Origin: Streptomyces sp. MST-110588
GTDB taxonomy: Bacteria > Actinomycetota > Actinomycetes > Streptomycetales > Streptomycetaceae
Length of the DNA: 64,000 nt
NCBI RefSeq assembly: GCF_022695595.1
Contig: NZ_CP074380.1
Coordinates: 1,054,001-1,118,000, forward strand
Reading direction: 5' to 3'
The notes beneath the pieces are model-generated. The model ran no database searches and was not told the origin of the DNA. It was given only the letters and a program-made list of their open reading frames with translations. A program made the position numbers and the translations under genes. Of this stretch, positions 48,064-56,934 are shown piece by piece (within the stretch, counting starts at the first letter, position 1; each line of letters starts with the position of its first letter).

Positions 48064-48618
48064 CTAGCCGAGCAGGGGGTTGCGGCGGTAGGTGACGGTG
48101 TCGTGGCGGACACGGGTGACCCTGACCGTCATGTGGCGCTCCGGGCCACCCATGAAGCGGACCGTGCAGCGTACCGCCGTGTTCCGTACGGGGCGCAGGT
48201 CCCCGGCGCAGCGCACCGTGTCGGGCCCCCGGCGGATGAGGGGGAAGGTCAACTGCTGGGTGAGGTTCTCGGCGACCTCCGTGCTCGGGACGACATGCGT
48301 GCCGTCCCTGAGGGGGCTGGTCGCGTCGCGGTCCAGCATCCGTACGACGGCGTACGCCACGATCGCCGCGAGGGCGGCGGCGACGGCCAGACTCACCAGG
48401 ACGACGAGCCCTGGGCGGAGCGCGGGCGGGCCGGGTACAGGCGGAGCGGGGGCGCGTACGGACGGGCCGGGCGCGGAATGTTCGTGCGCGGGCGGGCCGG
48501 GTACCGGCGGGCTGGTTGCGGGTACGGGCGGGGCGGGTTCCGCCGGCACCGGGGCAGCCGGGGCCGGTTCCTTGGGTCCGGCTGCCGCCGTCGGGCCGGT
48601 CCGGGCCGCAGGGGTCAC
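48064..48618 (-). CDS. Membrane protein with DUF4333-like domain
   Basis: 184 residues. N-terminal ~80 residues are Pro/Ala-rich and disordered, then one TM (LVVLVSLAVAAALAAIVAYA), then an outside domain with two cysteines: PDTVRCAGDLRPVRNTAVRC. The C-D-L...G-x-x-x-C spacing is that of DUF4333, found in actinobacterial envelope proteins. GTG 48618 overlaps the stop of the preceding secreted-protein gene (GTGA), so the two are cotranslated. Confidence 0.75.
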   Translation of the reverse strand: MTPAARTGPTAAAGPKEPAPAAPVPAEPAPPVPATSPPVPGPPAHEHSAPGPSVRAPAPPVPGPPALRPGLVVLVSLAVAAALAAIVAYAVVRMLDRDATSPLRDGTHVVPSTEVAENLTQQLTFPLIRRGPDTVRCAGDLRPVRNTAVRCTVRFMGGPERHMTVRVTRVRHDTVTYRRNPLLG

Positions 48619-49199
48619 GGCCGGCGCTCCCGGGCCTCGCGCAGCCGCCGCTGGAAGGCCACGACGCCCCAGCCCACGGCTCCGGCCGCCACGGCCGCGC
48701 CGAGCGCCGCGCCACCGGCTCCCGCGCCGGTCTGCGCCGCGGCGTCGGCGACCGACGCGCCGCCCAGGCCGGTTCGTGAGCCGCCGCGTGGCACCACACC
48801 GCGGCCGGTGCCCTCGTTCTTGATCCGCAGCGTTCCCAGGAAGGGGCCTTCCGTCCCGCCCTGGGCCTTCTCGCACACGAGGGAGACCGTGTACGAGCCG
48901 GGCGCGGCACCCGCGGGTACGGTTCCCGTACCGCCGACCTGGTTCCTGAGCGTGCTGAGCTTGACGGCCGGGACACCGGCGCGGCCGAAGGTGGCCAGCC
49001 CGGTCCGGCCGGTGCAGTTGCCGCCGTCGAAGACCGAGAACTCGCCACCCGGAGCGACCGGGTCGGGCTGCACGATCACCGTGCCGGCGGGATCGGAGGT
49101 CTCGGCGGAGCGCGCGGCGTTCGCGGCGCCCGCGCCCACGAGCGTGAGGGTCGCCGCCACGGCACCGGCCCCGAGAACCTGGGGGAGGAAATGGCGCAT
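48615..49199 (-). CDS. Secreted cell-surface protein with C-terminal TM anchor
   Basis: 194 residues. Signal peptide MRHFLPQVLGAGAVAATLTL then VGAGAANA; an Ig/transglutaminase-like beta domain follows (VQPDPVAPGGEFSVFDGGNC, PGSYTVSLVCEKAQ) with two Cys that could form a disulfide. The end has a TM-like segment (GGAALGAAVAAGAVGWGVVA) and Arg-rich tail (FQRRLREARERRP), like a surface-anchored protein without LPXTG. Start ATG 49199; 49205 is possible. It is linked to the DUF4333-like gene. Confidence 0.8.
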   Translation of the reverse strand: MRHFLPQVLGAGAVAATLTLVGAGAANAARSAETSDPAGTVIVQPDPVAPGGEFSVFDGGNCTGRTGLATFGRAGVPAVKLSTLRNQVGGTGTVPAGAAPGSYTVSLVCEKAQGGTEGPFLGTLRIKNEGTGRGVVPRGGSRTGLGGASVADAAAQTGAGAGGAALGAAVAAGAVGWGVVAFQRRLREARERRP

Positions 49200-49398
49200 A
49201 GGCATGTCCCGAGCAGAACCCACGGGGCGGCCGGACGCATGTCGGCACGGTCGGATGCGGAGGGTGGTCAGTCGTGCTCACAGCGCATACGAGGTTGTTT
49301 GTGCAGGTCGGCGGCGTGGACACGGACGAGGCGGAGGTGCGGGGCCGGTAGGCCGGTCGGGTGAGGCCGTAGGCCGGGCGTGCGCCGCGTACGTCCGT

Positions 49399-49692
49399 AT
49401 GTATGCGTATGGTCACCGGCCTGTCGGTGCGCGGCGGCCCGCGGCCGGCGGCACCTCGGTGTACGTCCTGGGGTCGCACCTCGCCGGTGGCACGGTGTCC
49501 TTCGGCAAAGCGCCCGCGGCCCATGTCTCGTGCGGCCCCTCGTTGTGCAGCAGCGCCTCGCCGGCCGGCACCGGAACCGTCCATGTCACCGTTTCCACGG
49601 CGGGCGCGACCGGCGCCACGGGCCCGGCGGACGCGTTCACGTACGCGTCCGCCGGCGACCATCGGCCGGGCACCCAACTGGCCACCAAATAA
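49399..49692 (+). pseudogene. IPT/TIG-domain protein, fragment
   Basis: Reads GGTSVYVLGSHLAGGTVSFG, then SASPAGTGTVHVTVSTAGAT and ends DAFTYASAGD. This is one complete IPT/TIG Ig-like domain, normally a module of multi-domain secreted proteins. Only 97 residues remain, with no signal peptide and no ribosome site at ATG 49399. Probably a remnant of a larger gene. Confidence 0.6.
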
Positions 49693-49820
49693 GCCGAATT
49701 GATCGCCCCGACGTCACGTCAGCACCGTTGCACCGGCTGAGGGCTGCTGGTTAGCTCTTGGTGGCCCGGGTCCCGACGTATGAGGGGAACGGGCCACCGA
49801 GGGATGGGGGCGGACCGGTG

Positions 49821-51230
49821 GTGAGCGGGGAGAGGGACCGGACACGGTTACGGGACGCCGTACCCCGCCGGGAGACGGCGCCCCACCACAAGACGGCACC
49901 CCGGTGCCCAGCACCGCCCCGCCCGTCCAGGCGCCGGCTCCTGCACGGCGCGGGCTCCTTCGCGCTCGGCGCCGCCGGAGCCTGGGCCCTCGCCGGCTGC
50001 ACGGCGCCCGCCGCCGGCGGTGTGGGCCCCGACGGCAGGGTGACCGTCGACCTGTGGCACGGCCAGGCCGACACCGGCCGCAAGGCCATCGAGGCGCTGG
50101 TACGGGACTTCAACCGCACCCACCCGCGCGTCCGGGTGGACGCCAGCGCCGGCGGGGCGGTCGCCGACGCGATGCTCCAGAAGGTGACGGCGGCGCTGGC
50201 CTCCGGCTCGTACCCGGACATCGCCTACATCTACGGCGCGGACCTGGCCCGCGTGGCCCGCAGTCCCCGCGTGGTGGACCTGACCTCGGCGCTCCACGGC
50301 GGCGGCGCCGTCCGCTGGGACGACTACTGGGCGCCGGTCCGCGACGCGGTCACCGTCAACGGGAAGCAGCGGGCCGCCCCCGCGCTCCTGGACTCGCTGT
50401 GCGTGGTCTACAACAAGAAGCTGTTCGAGCGGGCGCGTGTCCCCTATCCCGAGGCGGGCTGGACCTGGGCCCAGTTCCTGGAGACGGCCCGGCGCCTGAC
50501 GGACCCGGACCGCGGTGTCTTCGGGACCGGCTGGCCGGGTACGGGGGACGAGGACACCGTGTGGCGGCTGTGGCCGATGATCTGGGACCTGGGCGGGGAG
50601 GTCATCGCGCCGGACGGGCACGGCATCGGCTTCAAGGACGTGGGGGTGCGGGCGCTGGAGACGCTGGCCCAACTGGTCAGGGACCGCAGTGTCTACATCG
50701 ACCCCAAGCCGGGCAGCGAGCAGATGTACCGGGTCTTCATCGGCGGCCGGATGGCCATGGTCGCCACCGGCCCCTGGCAGCTCCCGGACATCATCCAGGG
50801 CGGCGTCGACTACGACGTCGTACCGCCGCCGACCTACAGCGGCCGGCCGTGCACGATCTCCGGGCCCGACACCTGGACGGTGTTCGACAACGGTCCCGAG
50901 CGGTCCCGGGCCGCCGTCGAGTTCATCACCTGGCTCAACCGCCCCGAGAACGACGTCCGCTGGGACGCCACCGGCGGCAGCCTCCCGCTGAGCCGGCCGG
51001 CCTCGCGATCGGCCGGCTGGCGGCGGCACTCCGCCCGGACGACCGGGCTGCGGGTGTTCACCGGCGCGCTGAGCACCGCCCGGGTGCGGCCGGTCCACCC
51101 GGCCTATCCGCAGATCTCCCAGGCGGTGGGCGAGGCGGTCGTCGCCGTACTGCTGGGCAGGAGCACGCCGGACCGGGCGCTGCGCGGCTGCGCCGAGAAG
51201 GCGGACGCGGCGCTGCTGATCCCCCGATGA
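49821..51230 (+). CDS. Sugar ABC transporter substrate-binding lipoprotein
   Basis: 469 residues. Tat/lipoprotein signal: SRRRLLHGAGSFALGAAGAW then ALAGC (lipobox Cys60). Family 1 solute-binding protein: VTVDLWHGQADTGRKAIEAL, YPDIAYIYGADLAR, SLCVVYNKKLFERARV, GWTWAQFLETARRLTDP, GRMAMVATGPWQLPD. Captures an oligosaccharide or glycoside for the permeases that follow. Start GTG 49821 is favoured by GGGGGCGG upstream; GTG 49818 and TTG 49758 are alternatives. First gene of the sugar operon; no repressor gene is next to it. Confidence 0.92.
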   Translation: MSGERDRTRLRDAVPRRETAPHHKTAPRCPAPPRPSRRRLLHGAGSFALGAAGAWALAGCTAPAAGGVGPDGRVTVDLWHGQADTGRKAIEALVRDFNRTHPRVRVDASAGGAVADAMLQKVTAALASGSYPDIAYIYGADLARVARSPRVVDLTSALHGGGAVRWDDYWAPVRDAVTVNGKQRAAPALLDSLCVVYNKKLFERARVPYPEAGWTWAQFLETARRLTDPDRGVFGTGWPGTGDEDTVWRLWPMIWDLGGEVIAPDGHGIGFKDVGVRALETLAQLVRDRSVYIDPKPGSEQMYRVFIGGRMAMVATGPWQLPDIIQGGVDYDVVPPPTYSGRPCTISGPDTWTVFDNGPERSRAAVEFITWLNRPENDVRWDATGGSLPLSRPASRSAGWRRHSARTTGLRVFTGALSTARVRPVHPAYPQISQAVGEAVVAVLLGRSTPDRALRGCAEKADAALLIPR

Positions 51231-51330
51231 CGGGCGGCGCCTTGATGACGGGGGGATGGCGATGACGGGGGTATGGGCGATGAGGGGCGGTTCCCCGATG
51301 GCGGACGGTCGCCCGATGACGGGCCGGAGC
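51222..51330. repeat. CGATGACGGG-type short repeats between binding protein and permease
   Basis: Variants of CGATGACGGG occur at about 51226, 51242, 51259 and 51314, with CGATGAGGGG and CGATGGCGGA between them. They start at the stop of the binding-protein gene, which may change the stoichiometry of transcripts. Confidence 0.65.
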
Positions 51331-51427
51331 CGGCCGTCCGACGAGCGCCGTGGCCGGCCGCCCCATGAGCACCATGGCCCAGGCCACTCCCCCATGAGAT
51401 CCCGGACCACCGGACGAGGAGGCAGCG

Positions 51428-52429
51428 GTGCCGCCATTGCCCCGTGCCGTCACCCTTGACCCGCGCGACGGCCGTCCCCGGCCCCCGGGCCGCCGGGCGG
51501 GCCCCGGCCCCGGGCGCCCCTTCCGGCTGCCCGCGCTCTCCCTCCGGCTCCGGGAGTCCGCCACCGCCTGGGGCTTCATCAGCCCTTCGGTGGTCATCAT
51601 CCTCGGGCTGAGCGTCGTCCCCGTCATCTGGTCGTTCCTGCTGTCGCTGCGCGCCGACGACTTGGTGACGCCGGGCCGGTGGGTCGGCTGGGACAACTAC
51701 CATGCGCTGACGCGGGACCCCGGCTTCCGTACGGCCGTACGCAACACGCTGGTGTACGCCGGGCTGTACGTACCGCTGAGCCTGGTCGGCGGACTGGCGC
51801 TGGCCCTGGCGCTCAACCGCCGCATCCGCCTCATCGGCCTGTACCGTACGCTGATCTTCGTCCCCTTCGTCGTCTCCGCCGCGGCCCAGGGCGTCCTGTT
51901 CTCCTTCATCCTCGACCCGGAGTTCGGCGCGGCCAACTCCCTCCTGCACGCGCTGGGCATCTCCCCGCAGGGATTCCTGACCGACCCGGACCAGGCGCTG
52001 TTCCTGCTGGTCCTGGTCTCCCTGTGGAGCGGCGTCGGCTTCTGCGTGGTGATCTACCTCGCGGCGCTCCAGGACGTGCCCCCCGAACTGGTGGAGTCCG
52101 CGCGGCTGGACGGCGCCGGGAGGCTGCGGATGCTGTGGCACATCACCCTGCCCGCCCTGACCCCGGTGAGCGTCTTCCTGCTGCTGTGGCAGTTCATCAC
52201 CGCGTTGCAGGTCTTCGACCTGGTCTATGTGACGACCAAGGGCGGTCCGCTGGGGTCGACCACCGTCGTCGTCTACTTCGTCTGGGAGCAGGCGTTCCAG
52301 ATGTTCACCGCCGGGTACGGTGCCGCCGCGGCGTACGTCCTGGCGGTCGCCCTGCTGCTGGCGGGTGCCGTCCTCCACCTCTACCGGCGGCGCCATGCCC
52401 GCGCCACGGGGCAAGGAGCCGTCCGATGA
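51428..52429 (+). CDS. Sugar ABC transporter permease 1 (MalF-like)
   Basis: 333 residues, six TM helices beginning WGFISPSVVIILGLSVVPVI. The cytoplasmic EAA loop is ESARLDGAGRLRMLWHITLP, which contacts the ATPase. A Pro/Arg-rich N-terminus precedes helix 1. GTG 51428 has GAGGAGG upstream. Its TGA overlaps the next ATG. No ATPase gene is in the operon, so a shared MsiK-type ATPase from elsewhere is likely. Confidence 0.93.
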   Translation: MPPLPRAVTLDPRDGRPRPPGRRAGPGPGRPFRLPALSLRLRESATAWGFISPSVVIILGLSVVPVIWSFLLSLRADDLVTPGRWVGWDNYHALTRDPGFRTAVRNTLVYAGLYVPLSLVGGLALALALNRRIRLIGLYRTLIFVPFVVSAAAQGVLFSFILDPEFGAANSLLHALGISPQGFLTDPDQALFLLVLVSLWSGVGFCVVIYLAALQDVPPELVESARLDGAGRLRMLWHITLPALTPVSVFLLLWQFITALQVFDLVYVTTKGGPLGSTTVVVYFVWEQAFQMFTAGYGAAAAYVLAVALLLAGAVLHLYRRRHARATGQGAVR

Positions 52430-53313
52430 CCGCGCCCGTGGCCCTGCGTGACGCCTCCCGCGTGCCCGCCCGTCCGGGCCGGCGTGCGGGCGGGCGGCGC
52501 CGGCTGCCGTTCAGCGCCTGGCACCTGCTGCTGGCCCCGCTGTCGCTGGGGTTCGCGCTGCCGCTGGTCTGGCTGGTGCTCAGCTCGGTGATGAGCAACG
52601 CGGAGATCAACCGGTTCCCGCCCGCGCTGTGGCCGAAGGAGATCGATCTGGCCGGGTACCGCTACGTGCTCAACAACGCGATGTTCCCTCGCTGGTTCGC
52701 CAACTCCTTTCTCGTCGCGGGCACGGCGGTGCTCTCCAACCTGGTGCTGGGATCGCTGGGCGGTTACGCCTTCGCCCGGATGCGGTTCGCCGGGTCCCGG
52801 CTGCTGCTCGGGCTGATGCTGGCGACCATGGTCATCCCCTTCCAGCTCACCATGATCCCGACGTTCCTGGTGATGAAGCGGCTGGGGCTGATCGACACCC
52901 TGGGCGCGCTGATCGTGCCGTCCCTGGTCACCCCGTTCGCCGTCTTCCTCTTCCGGCAGTTCTTCCTGTCGCTGCCCAGGGAGCTGGAGGAGGCCGCGTG
53001 GATCGACGGCTGCTCCCGGCTGCGGGTGCTGTACTCCGTCGTGCTGCCGCTGGCCCGGCCCGCGCTGGCCACCGTCGCGGTCCTGACCTTCCTGACCACC
53101 TGGAACGATCTGACCTGGCCGCTCATCGCGATCAACCACGACACCCAGTACACCCTCCAGCTCGGGCTGACGACCTTTCAGGGCCAGCACCACAACGAGT
53201 GGTCGGCGATCATGGCGGGCAACGTCATCACCGTGCTCCCGGTCCTGGTGGCCTTCCTGTTCGCCCAGCGGACCTTCATCCAGTCCCTGACGTCCAGCGG
53301 GCTCAAGGGGTAG
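52426..53313 (+). CDS. Sugar ABC transporter permease 2 (MalG-like)
   Basis: 295 residues, six TM helices (ALPLVWLVLSSVMSNAEINR starts the first pair). EAA loop ELEEAAWIDGCSRLRVLYSV, then VVLPLARPALATVAVLTF and WNDLTWPLIAI as usual in the CUT1 family. Pairs with permease 1. ATG 52426 overlaps its stop (ATGA). Confidence 0.94.
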   Translation: MTAPVALRDASRVPARPGRRAGGRRRLPFSAWHLLLAPLSLGFALPLVWLVLSSVMSNAEINRFPPALWPKEIDLAGYRYVLNNAMFPRWFANSFLVAGTAVLSNLVLGSLGGYAFARMRFAGSRLLLGLMLATMVIPFQLTMIPTFLVMKRLGLIDTLGALIVPSLVTPFAVFLFRQFFLSLPRELEEAAWIDGCSRLRVLYSVVLPLARPALATVAVLTFLTTWNDLTWPLIAINHDTQYTLQLGLTTFQGQHHNEWSAIMAGNVITVLPVLVAFLFAQRTFIQSLTSSGLKG

Positions 53314-53444
53314 CCGGGCCGCTGTCCGGACACCGTCCGCGGCCCGCCCGACCTGCCCCGCGCCCATCCCGTCCCGTCCCGTCCTGTCCCGTACGTACCC
53401 ACCGTCCTCCCACCGCCCGCCCGTGGCCCGCCCTGGAGGCGCCC

Positions 53445-54482
53445 GTGTCCCACCGGTCCCGTGAGACAGACGTACTCGTCATCGGCGACGCCAATCCCGA
53501 TGTCGTCCTGGGGCCCGTCCCCCATCCCCTGCACTACGGGCAGCGCGAGCAACTGGTCGCCTCGGCGGACCTGACGGTCGGCGGCTCGGCCGCGATCACC
53601 GCCTGCGGGGCGGCGCGGCTGGGCCTGCGGGTGGCGTTCGCGGGCCGGGTCGGCGACGACGCCGCGGGCCGCTTCGTCCGTACGGCCCTGGCCGACCGGG
53701 GTGTCGACGTCACCGCCCTGGCCACCGACCCGGGCCTGCCCACCCCGCTCACCGCGGTCCTCACCCGTGACGGCGACCGGGCCGTCCTCACCGCGCCCGG
53801 CTGCCTGGCCGCCACCGGTCCCGGGGACGTACCGGCCGCGCTGCTGGCCGGCAGCCGGCATGTCCACGCAGCGTCCTACTTCCTGATGCCGCGGCTGGCA
53901 CAGGGGCTGGCCGGGCTGTTCGAGCGGGCCCGTGAGCACGGCGCGACCACCTCGCTGGACACCAACGACGACCCGTCGCGGCGGTGGGACACCGGGGCGC
54001 TGGCGCCGGTGCTGAAGGCCACCGGCATCCTGCTGCCGAACGCCGCCGAGGCGCGGGCCCTGGCGGGTGACGGAACGCGGGACGCGCTACCGGACGGGAC
54101 AGGGAACACGGCGCGGGACACGGCAGCGGACGAGGCGGGCATACCCTCCCAGGACCTGGTCGCCGCGGCCGGCCGACTGGCCCGGTTCGGCCCGCTGGTC
54201 GTCGTCAAGGACGGCGCGAACGGCGCACTGGCGCACGACGGGGCCGCGGCCCTGGCGGTACCGGCGGTGCCCGCGGCGCCGGTGGACACCGTCGGCGCCG
54301 GCGACAGCTTCGACGCCGGGTTCCTCGCCGCGGTGCTGGGCGGCATGACCACGTACGAAGCACTGCGTTTCGCCGCGGCCTGCGGCGCCCTGTCCACCCG
54401 AGCCCCCGGCGGCACCGCGGCCCAGCCCACCTGGGACGAGGCCCGGGCCGCCGCCGCCCCGACCCCAGGGAGTCCCCGATGA
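53445..54482 (+). CDS. PfkB-family carbohydrate kinase
   Basis: 345 residues. Substrate side: LVIGDANPDVVLGP and LTVGGSAAITACGAARLGLR. The PfkB signature 2 with the catalytic Asp is VDTVGAGDSFDAGFLA; the anion hole follows. Phosphorylates a sugar, ribokinase-like. Between residues ~205 and 228 is a low-complexity insertion (DGTRDALPDGTGNTARDTAA). GTG 53445 with GGAGG 6 nt upstream. It overlaps the GH4 gene by 4 nt, so it acts in the same pathway, probably on a sugar freed by GH4. Confidence 0.92.
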   Translation: MSHRSRETDVLVIGDANPDVVLGPVPHPLHYGQREQLVASADLTVGGSAAITACGAARLGLRVAFAGRVGDDAAGRFVRTALADRGVDVTALATDPGLPTPLTAVLTRDGDRAVLTAPGCLAATGPGDVPAALLAGSRHVHAASYFLMPRLAQGLAGLFERAREHGATTSLDTNDDPSRRWDTGALAPVLKATGILLPNAAEARALAGDGTRDALPDGTGNTARDTAADEAGIPSQDLVAAAGRLARFGPLVVVKDGANGALAHDGAAALAVPAVPAAPVDTVGAGDSFDAGFLAAVLGGMTTYEALRFAAACGALSTRAPGGTAAQPTWDEARAAAAPTPGSPR

Positions 54483-55885
54483 CCGACGCGCCCGGCAGCA
54501 CCCCCGCGGGCACCGTGCCGCCCACACCCCACCGATCCGACGGTCCTGCCGGGACCACCCGCCCGGCCCGCGCGTCCGGCGAGGTGAAGATCGCCTTCGT
54601 GGGCGCGGGCAGCGTGGTGTTCACCCAGGGGCTGCTGGCCGACCTGCTGGCCTTCCCCGAACTGGCCCGCGCCCGGATAACCCTGCACGACATCGACCCC
54701 GAACGGCTCGCCACCGCCGAGGCCGCCGCCCGGCACATCGCCTCGGTGCGCGGCGCCGCGCCGAAGATCACCGCCCACCTCGACCGGCGCGCCGCCCTGG
54801 AGGACGCGGACTTCGTCATCAACACCGTCCAGGTCGGCATGGACGAGGCCACCCGTACCGACTTCGCCGTCCCCGCCCGCTACGGCCTGCGCCAGACCAT
54901 CGGTGACACCCTCGGCATCGGCGGCATCTTCCGCGCGCTGCGCACCTTCCCGCTGCTGCGCGCGCTGGGCGAGGACATCGCCGAAGTCTGCCCGGACGCC
55001 TGGCTGCTGAACTACACCAACCCGATGGCGATGAACGTGATGTACCTGACCCGGGCCACCGGGCTGCGCCGGGTCGTGGGCCTGTGCCACTCGGTGTACT
55101 GGACCGTGCACGACCTCTGCGAGCTGCTCGGCGTCCCGTTCGAGGAGGTCTCCTATCTGGCCGCCGGCGTCAATCACCAGGCGTGGCTGCTGCGCTGGGA
55201 GCGCGCCGGGCGCAGTCTGTACCCGCTGCTGGACGAGGCGATCGCCAAGGACCCCCAACTGCGCCGCCGGGTCCGGGTGGACATGTACCGCCGGCTGGGC
55301 CACTACCCGACCGAGACCAGCGAGCACTCCTCGGAGTACGTCCCCTGGTACCTCCGTCACGACAGCGAGGTGGCGCGGCTGCGGCTGCCGGTCGGCGCGT
55401 ACCTGGACATCGTCCAGGAGAACACCGCCGCGTACGAGAAGACCCGGGCCGCACTCGCCGCAGGCACCCCGCTGCCGGTGGAGGGCACCACGGAGTACGC
55501 GCCGCAGATCATCCACAGCATCGTCACCGGCACCCCGCGGACGGTCTACGGCAATGTGCCCAACCGGGGCCTGGTGGACAATCTGCCCGCCTCCGCGGTG
55601 GTCGAGGTGCCGTGCCTGGTGGACTCCCTGGGGGTGCAGCCCACCCGGGTCGGCGCGCTGCCCCCGCAGTGCGCGGCGCTGAACCGTACGTACGTCAGTA
55701 CGGGCGACCTGGTGGTACGCGCCGCCACCGAGGGCGATCCGCGGCACATCCGGCACGCGGCCATGATCGACCCGGCCACCGCCGCCGCACTGCCGGTGGA
55801 ACGCATCTGGGACCTGTGCGACGACCTCGTACGGGCGCACGCGGACCTCCTCCCGCCGGAACTGCGCGCCGTACTGGGGCACTGA
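54479..55885 (+). CDS. Glycoside hydrolase family 4, MelA-like alpha-galactosidase
   Basis: 468 residues. GH4 enzymes use NAD+ and a divalent metal. NAD-binding motif KIAFVGAGSVVFTQGLLADL, then ARITLHDIDPERL, NTVQVGMDEATR, NYTNPMAMN, and LCHSVYWT (the Cys and His that bind the metal); GVNHQAWLLRWE contains the second metal His. The CHSV form resembles MelA (alpha-galactosidase), whereas phospho-specific GH4 enzymes often have CDMP-type sequences. It therefore probably acts on non-phosphorylated substrate. N-terminal 35 residues are extra and Pro-rich. Confidence 0.9.
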   Translation: MTDAPGSTPAGTVPPTPHRSDGPAGTTRPARASGEVKIAFVGAGSVVFTQGLLADLLAFPELARARITLHDIDPERLATAEAAARHIASVRGAAPKITAHLDRRAALEDADFVINTVQVGMDEATRTDFAVPARYGLRQTIGDTLGIGGIFRALRTFPLLRALGEDIAEVCPDAWLLNYTNPMAMNVMYLTRATGLRRVVGLCHSVYWTVHDLCELLGVPFEEVSYLAAGVNHQAWLLRWERAGRSLYPLLDEAIAKDPQLRRRVRVDMYRRLGHYPTETSEHSSEYVPWYLRHDSEVARLRLPVGAYLDIVQENTAAYEKTRAALAAGTPLPVEGTTEYAPQIIHSIVTGTPRTVYGNVPNRGLVDNLPASAVVEVPCLVDSLGVQPTRVGALPPQCAALNRTYVSTGDLVVRAATEGDPRHIRHAAMIDPATAAALPVERIWDLCDDLVRAHADLLPPELRAVLGH

Positions 55886-55934
55886 GCGCACGACGGCACA
55901 GCGGCCCGGGGGCACGTCGGCCCGGGGACCGGCC

Positions 55935-56393
55935 TTACGGTGCGCGGTAGTCGGCTTCGCTGAGGTCGAGGTTCATGAACGCCTCGGGCTGTGGCAGCGG
56001 TTCGAAGCCCGCTTTGGCGTACACGCCGTGGGCGTCGCCGGTGATCAGCATGATGCGGCGCAGCCCGTACGGCTCCAGATGGTCGCGGACCCGCGCCGCC
56101 AGTGCCGTACCCAGTCCCCTGCCCCGGGCGCGGGGGGCGATGTAGACGTCGCACAGCCAGGCGAAGGTGACGTGATCGGTGACGACCCGGGCGTAGCCGA
56201 CCTGGTGGCCCGAAGCCCGCTCGTAGACGCCGAAGTTGAGCGATGCGGCGATGGCCCGGTCCTGCCGTTCCCGGGAGCGGCGGGTGGCCCAGTAGGTGTC
56301 CGTGGTGAGCCAGTGGTGCACCAGCTCCGCGTCCAGGCGATCGGGGTCGGTGGATATCTCGTGGTCCTCGTCGAGGGCGATGGTGTCGATCAT
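55935..56393 (-). CDS. GNAT-family N-acetyltransferase
   Basis: 152 residues. LVHHWLTTDTYWATRRSRER, then VGYARVVTDHVTFAWLCDVY and the acetyl-CoA loop IAPRARGRGLGTALAARVRD, then GDAHGVYAKAGFEPL. Substrate unknown. ATG 56393; converges with the GH4 gene. Confidence 0.93.
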   Translation of the reverse strand: MIDTIALDEDHEISTDPDRLDAELVHHWLTTDTYWATRRSRERQDRAIAASLNFGVYERASGHQVGYARVVTDHVTFAWLCDVYIAPRARGRGLGTALAARVRDHLEPYGLRRIMLITGDAHGVYAKAGFEPLPQPEAFMNLDLSEADYRAP

Positions 56394-56586
56394 GGCGGCG
56401 AGAATCTCAGAACCACCGGCCCGGCGTCATGCCCCGTAAGGAGGATCGGGGCGGTGCCGCTCCCGTGACCGGTGCGGCGCGCGACGTCGGAAGTGCGGTC
56501 GAACCGGACGCGCGGGCGGCCTCCCGGTCGTACACTTGCGCCCACGGAACACACTCTCCACCAGGTTGACGAGGAGGCCGTCGCTG

Positions 56587-56784
56587 ATGCATGCGAGTGT
56601 GGGAGACCGACTGCTGGTGCACGGCAGGATCGTGGGGCAGCACGACCGGACCGCCGAGATCATCGAGGTCCTGGGGGCGGACGGCACCCCGCCGTACCGG
56701 GTCCGTTTCGAGGACGGCCACGAGACCGTGATGTCGCCGGGGCCGGACACGGTCGTACGTCCCTTCCCCGCCGAAGAGGCATAG
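56587..56784 (+). CDS. DUF1918 protein
   Basis: 65 residues, the usual size. HASVGDRLLVHGRIVGQHDR, AEIIEVLGADGTPPYRVRFE, DGHETVMSPGPDTVV. Small beta-barrel of unknown role, widespread in actinobacteria. GAGGAGG 12 nt upstream of ATG 56587. Confidence 0.92.
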   Translation: MHASVGDRLLVHGRIVGQHDRTAEIIEVLGADGTPPYRVRFEDGHETVMSPGPDTVVRPFPAEEA

Positions 56785-56934
56785 CGGCCCGGCCCGCCGG
56801 GCAGCGACCCTGCCGACAGGTGCCCCCGGCTCCCCGGGGCCGTCCCGGCGTCCGGCCGGCCCCGGTGGAGGCCGGCCTCGGGCCCGGCCGGGATCGCGGC
56901 GGGGAGCCGGCCGTAAGCCCGGTGCGGCGCGCCG

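Noticed and set aside
53876..55915. 679-codon open frame opposite the PfkB and GH4 genes
   Set aside because: It mirrors two real genes in a high-GC genome where antisense stop codons are rare.
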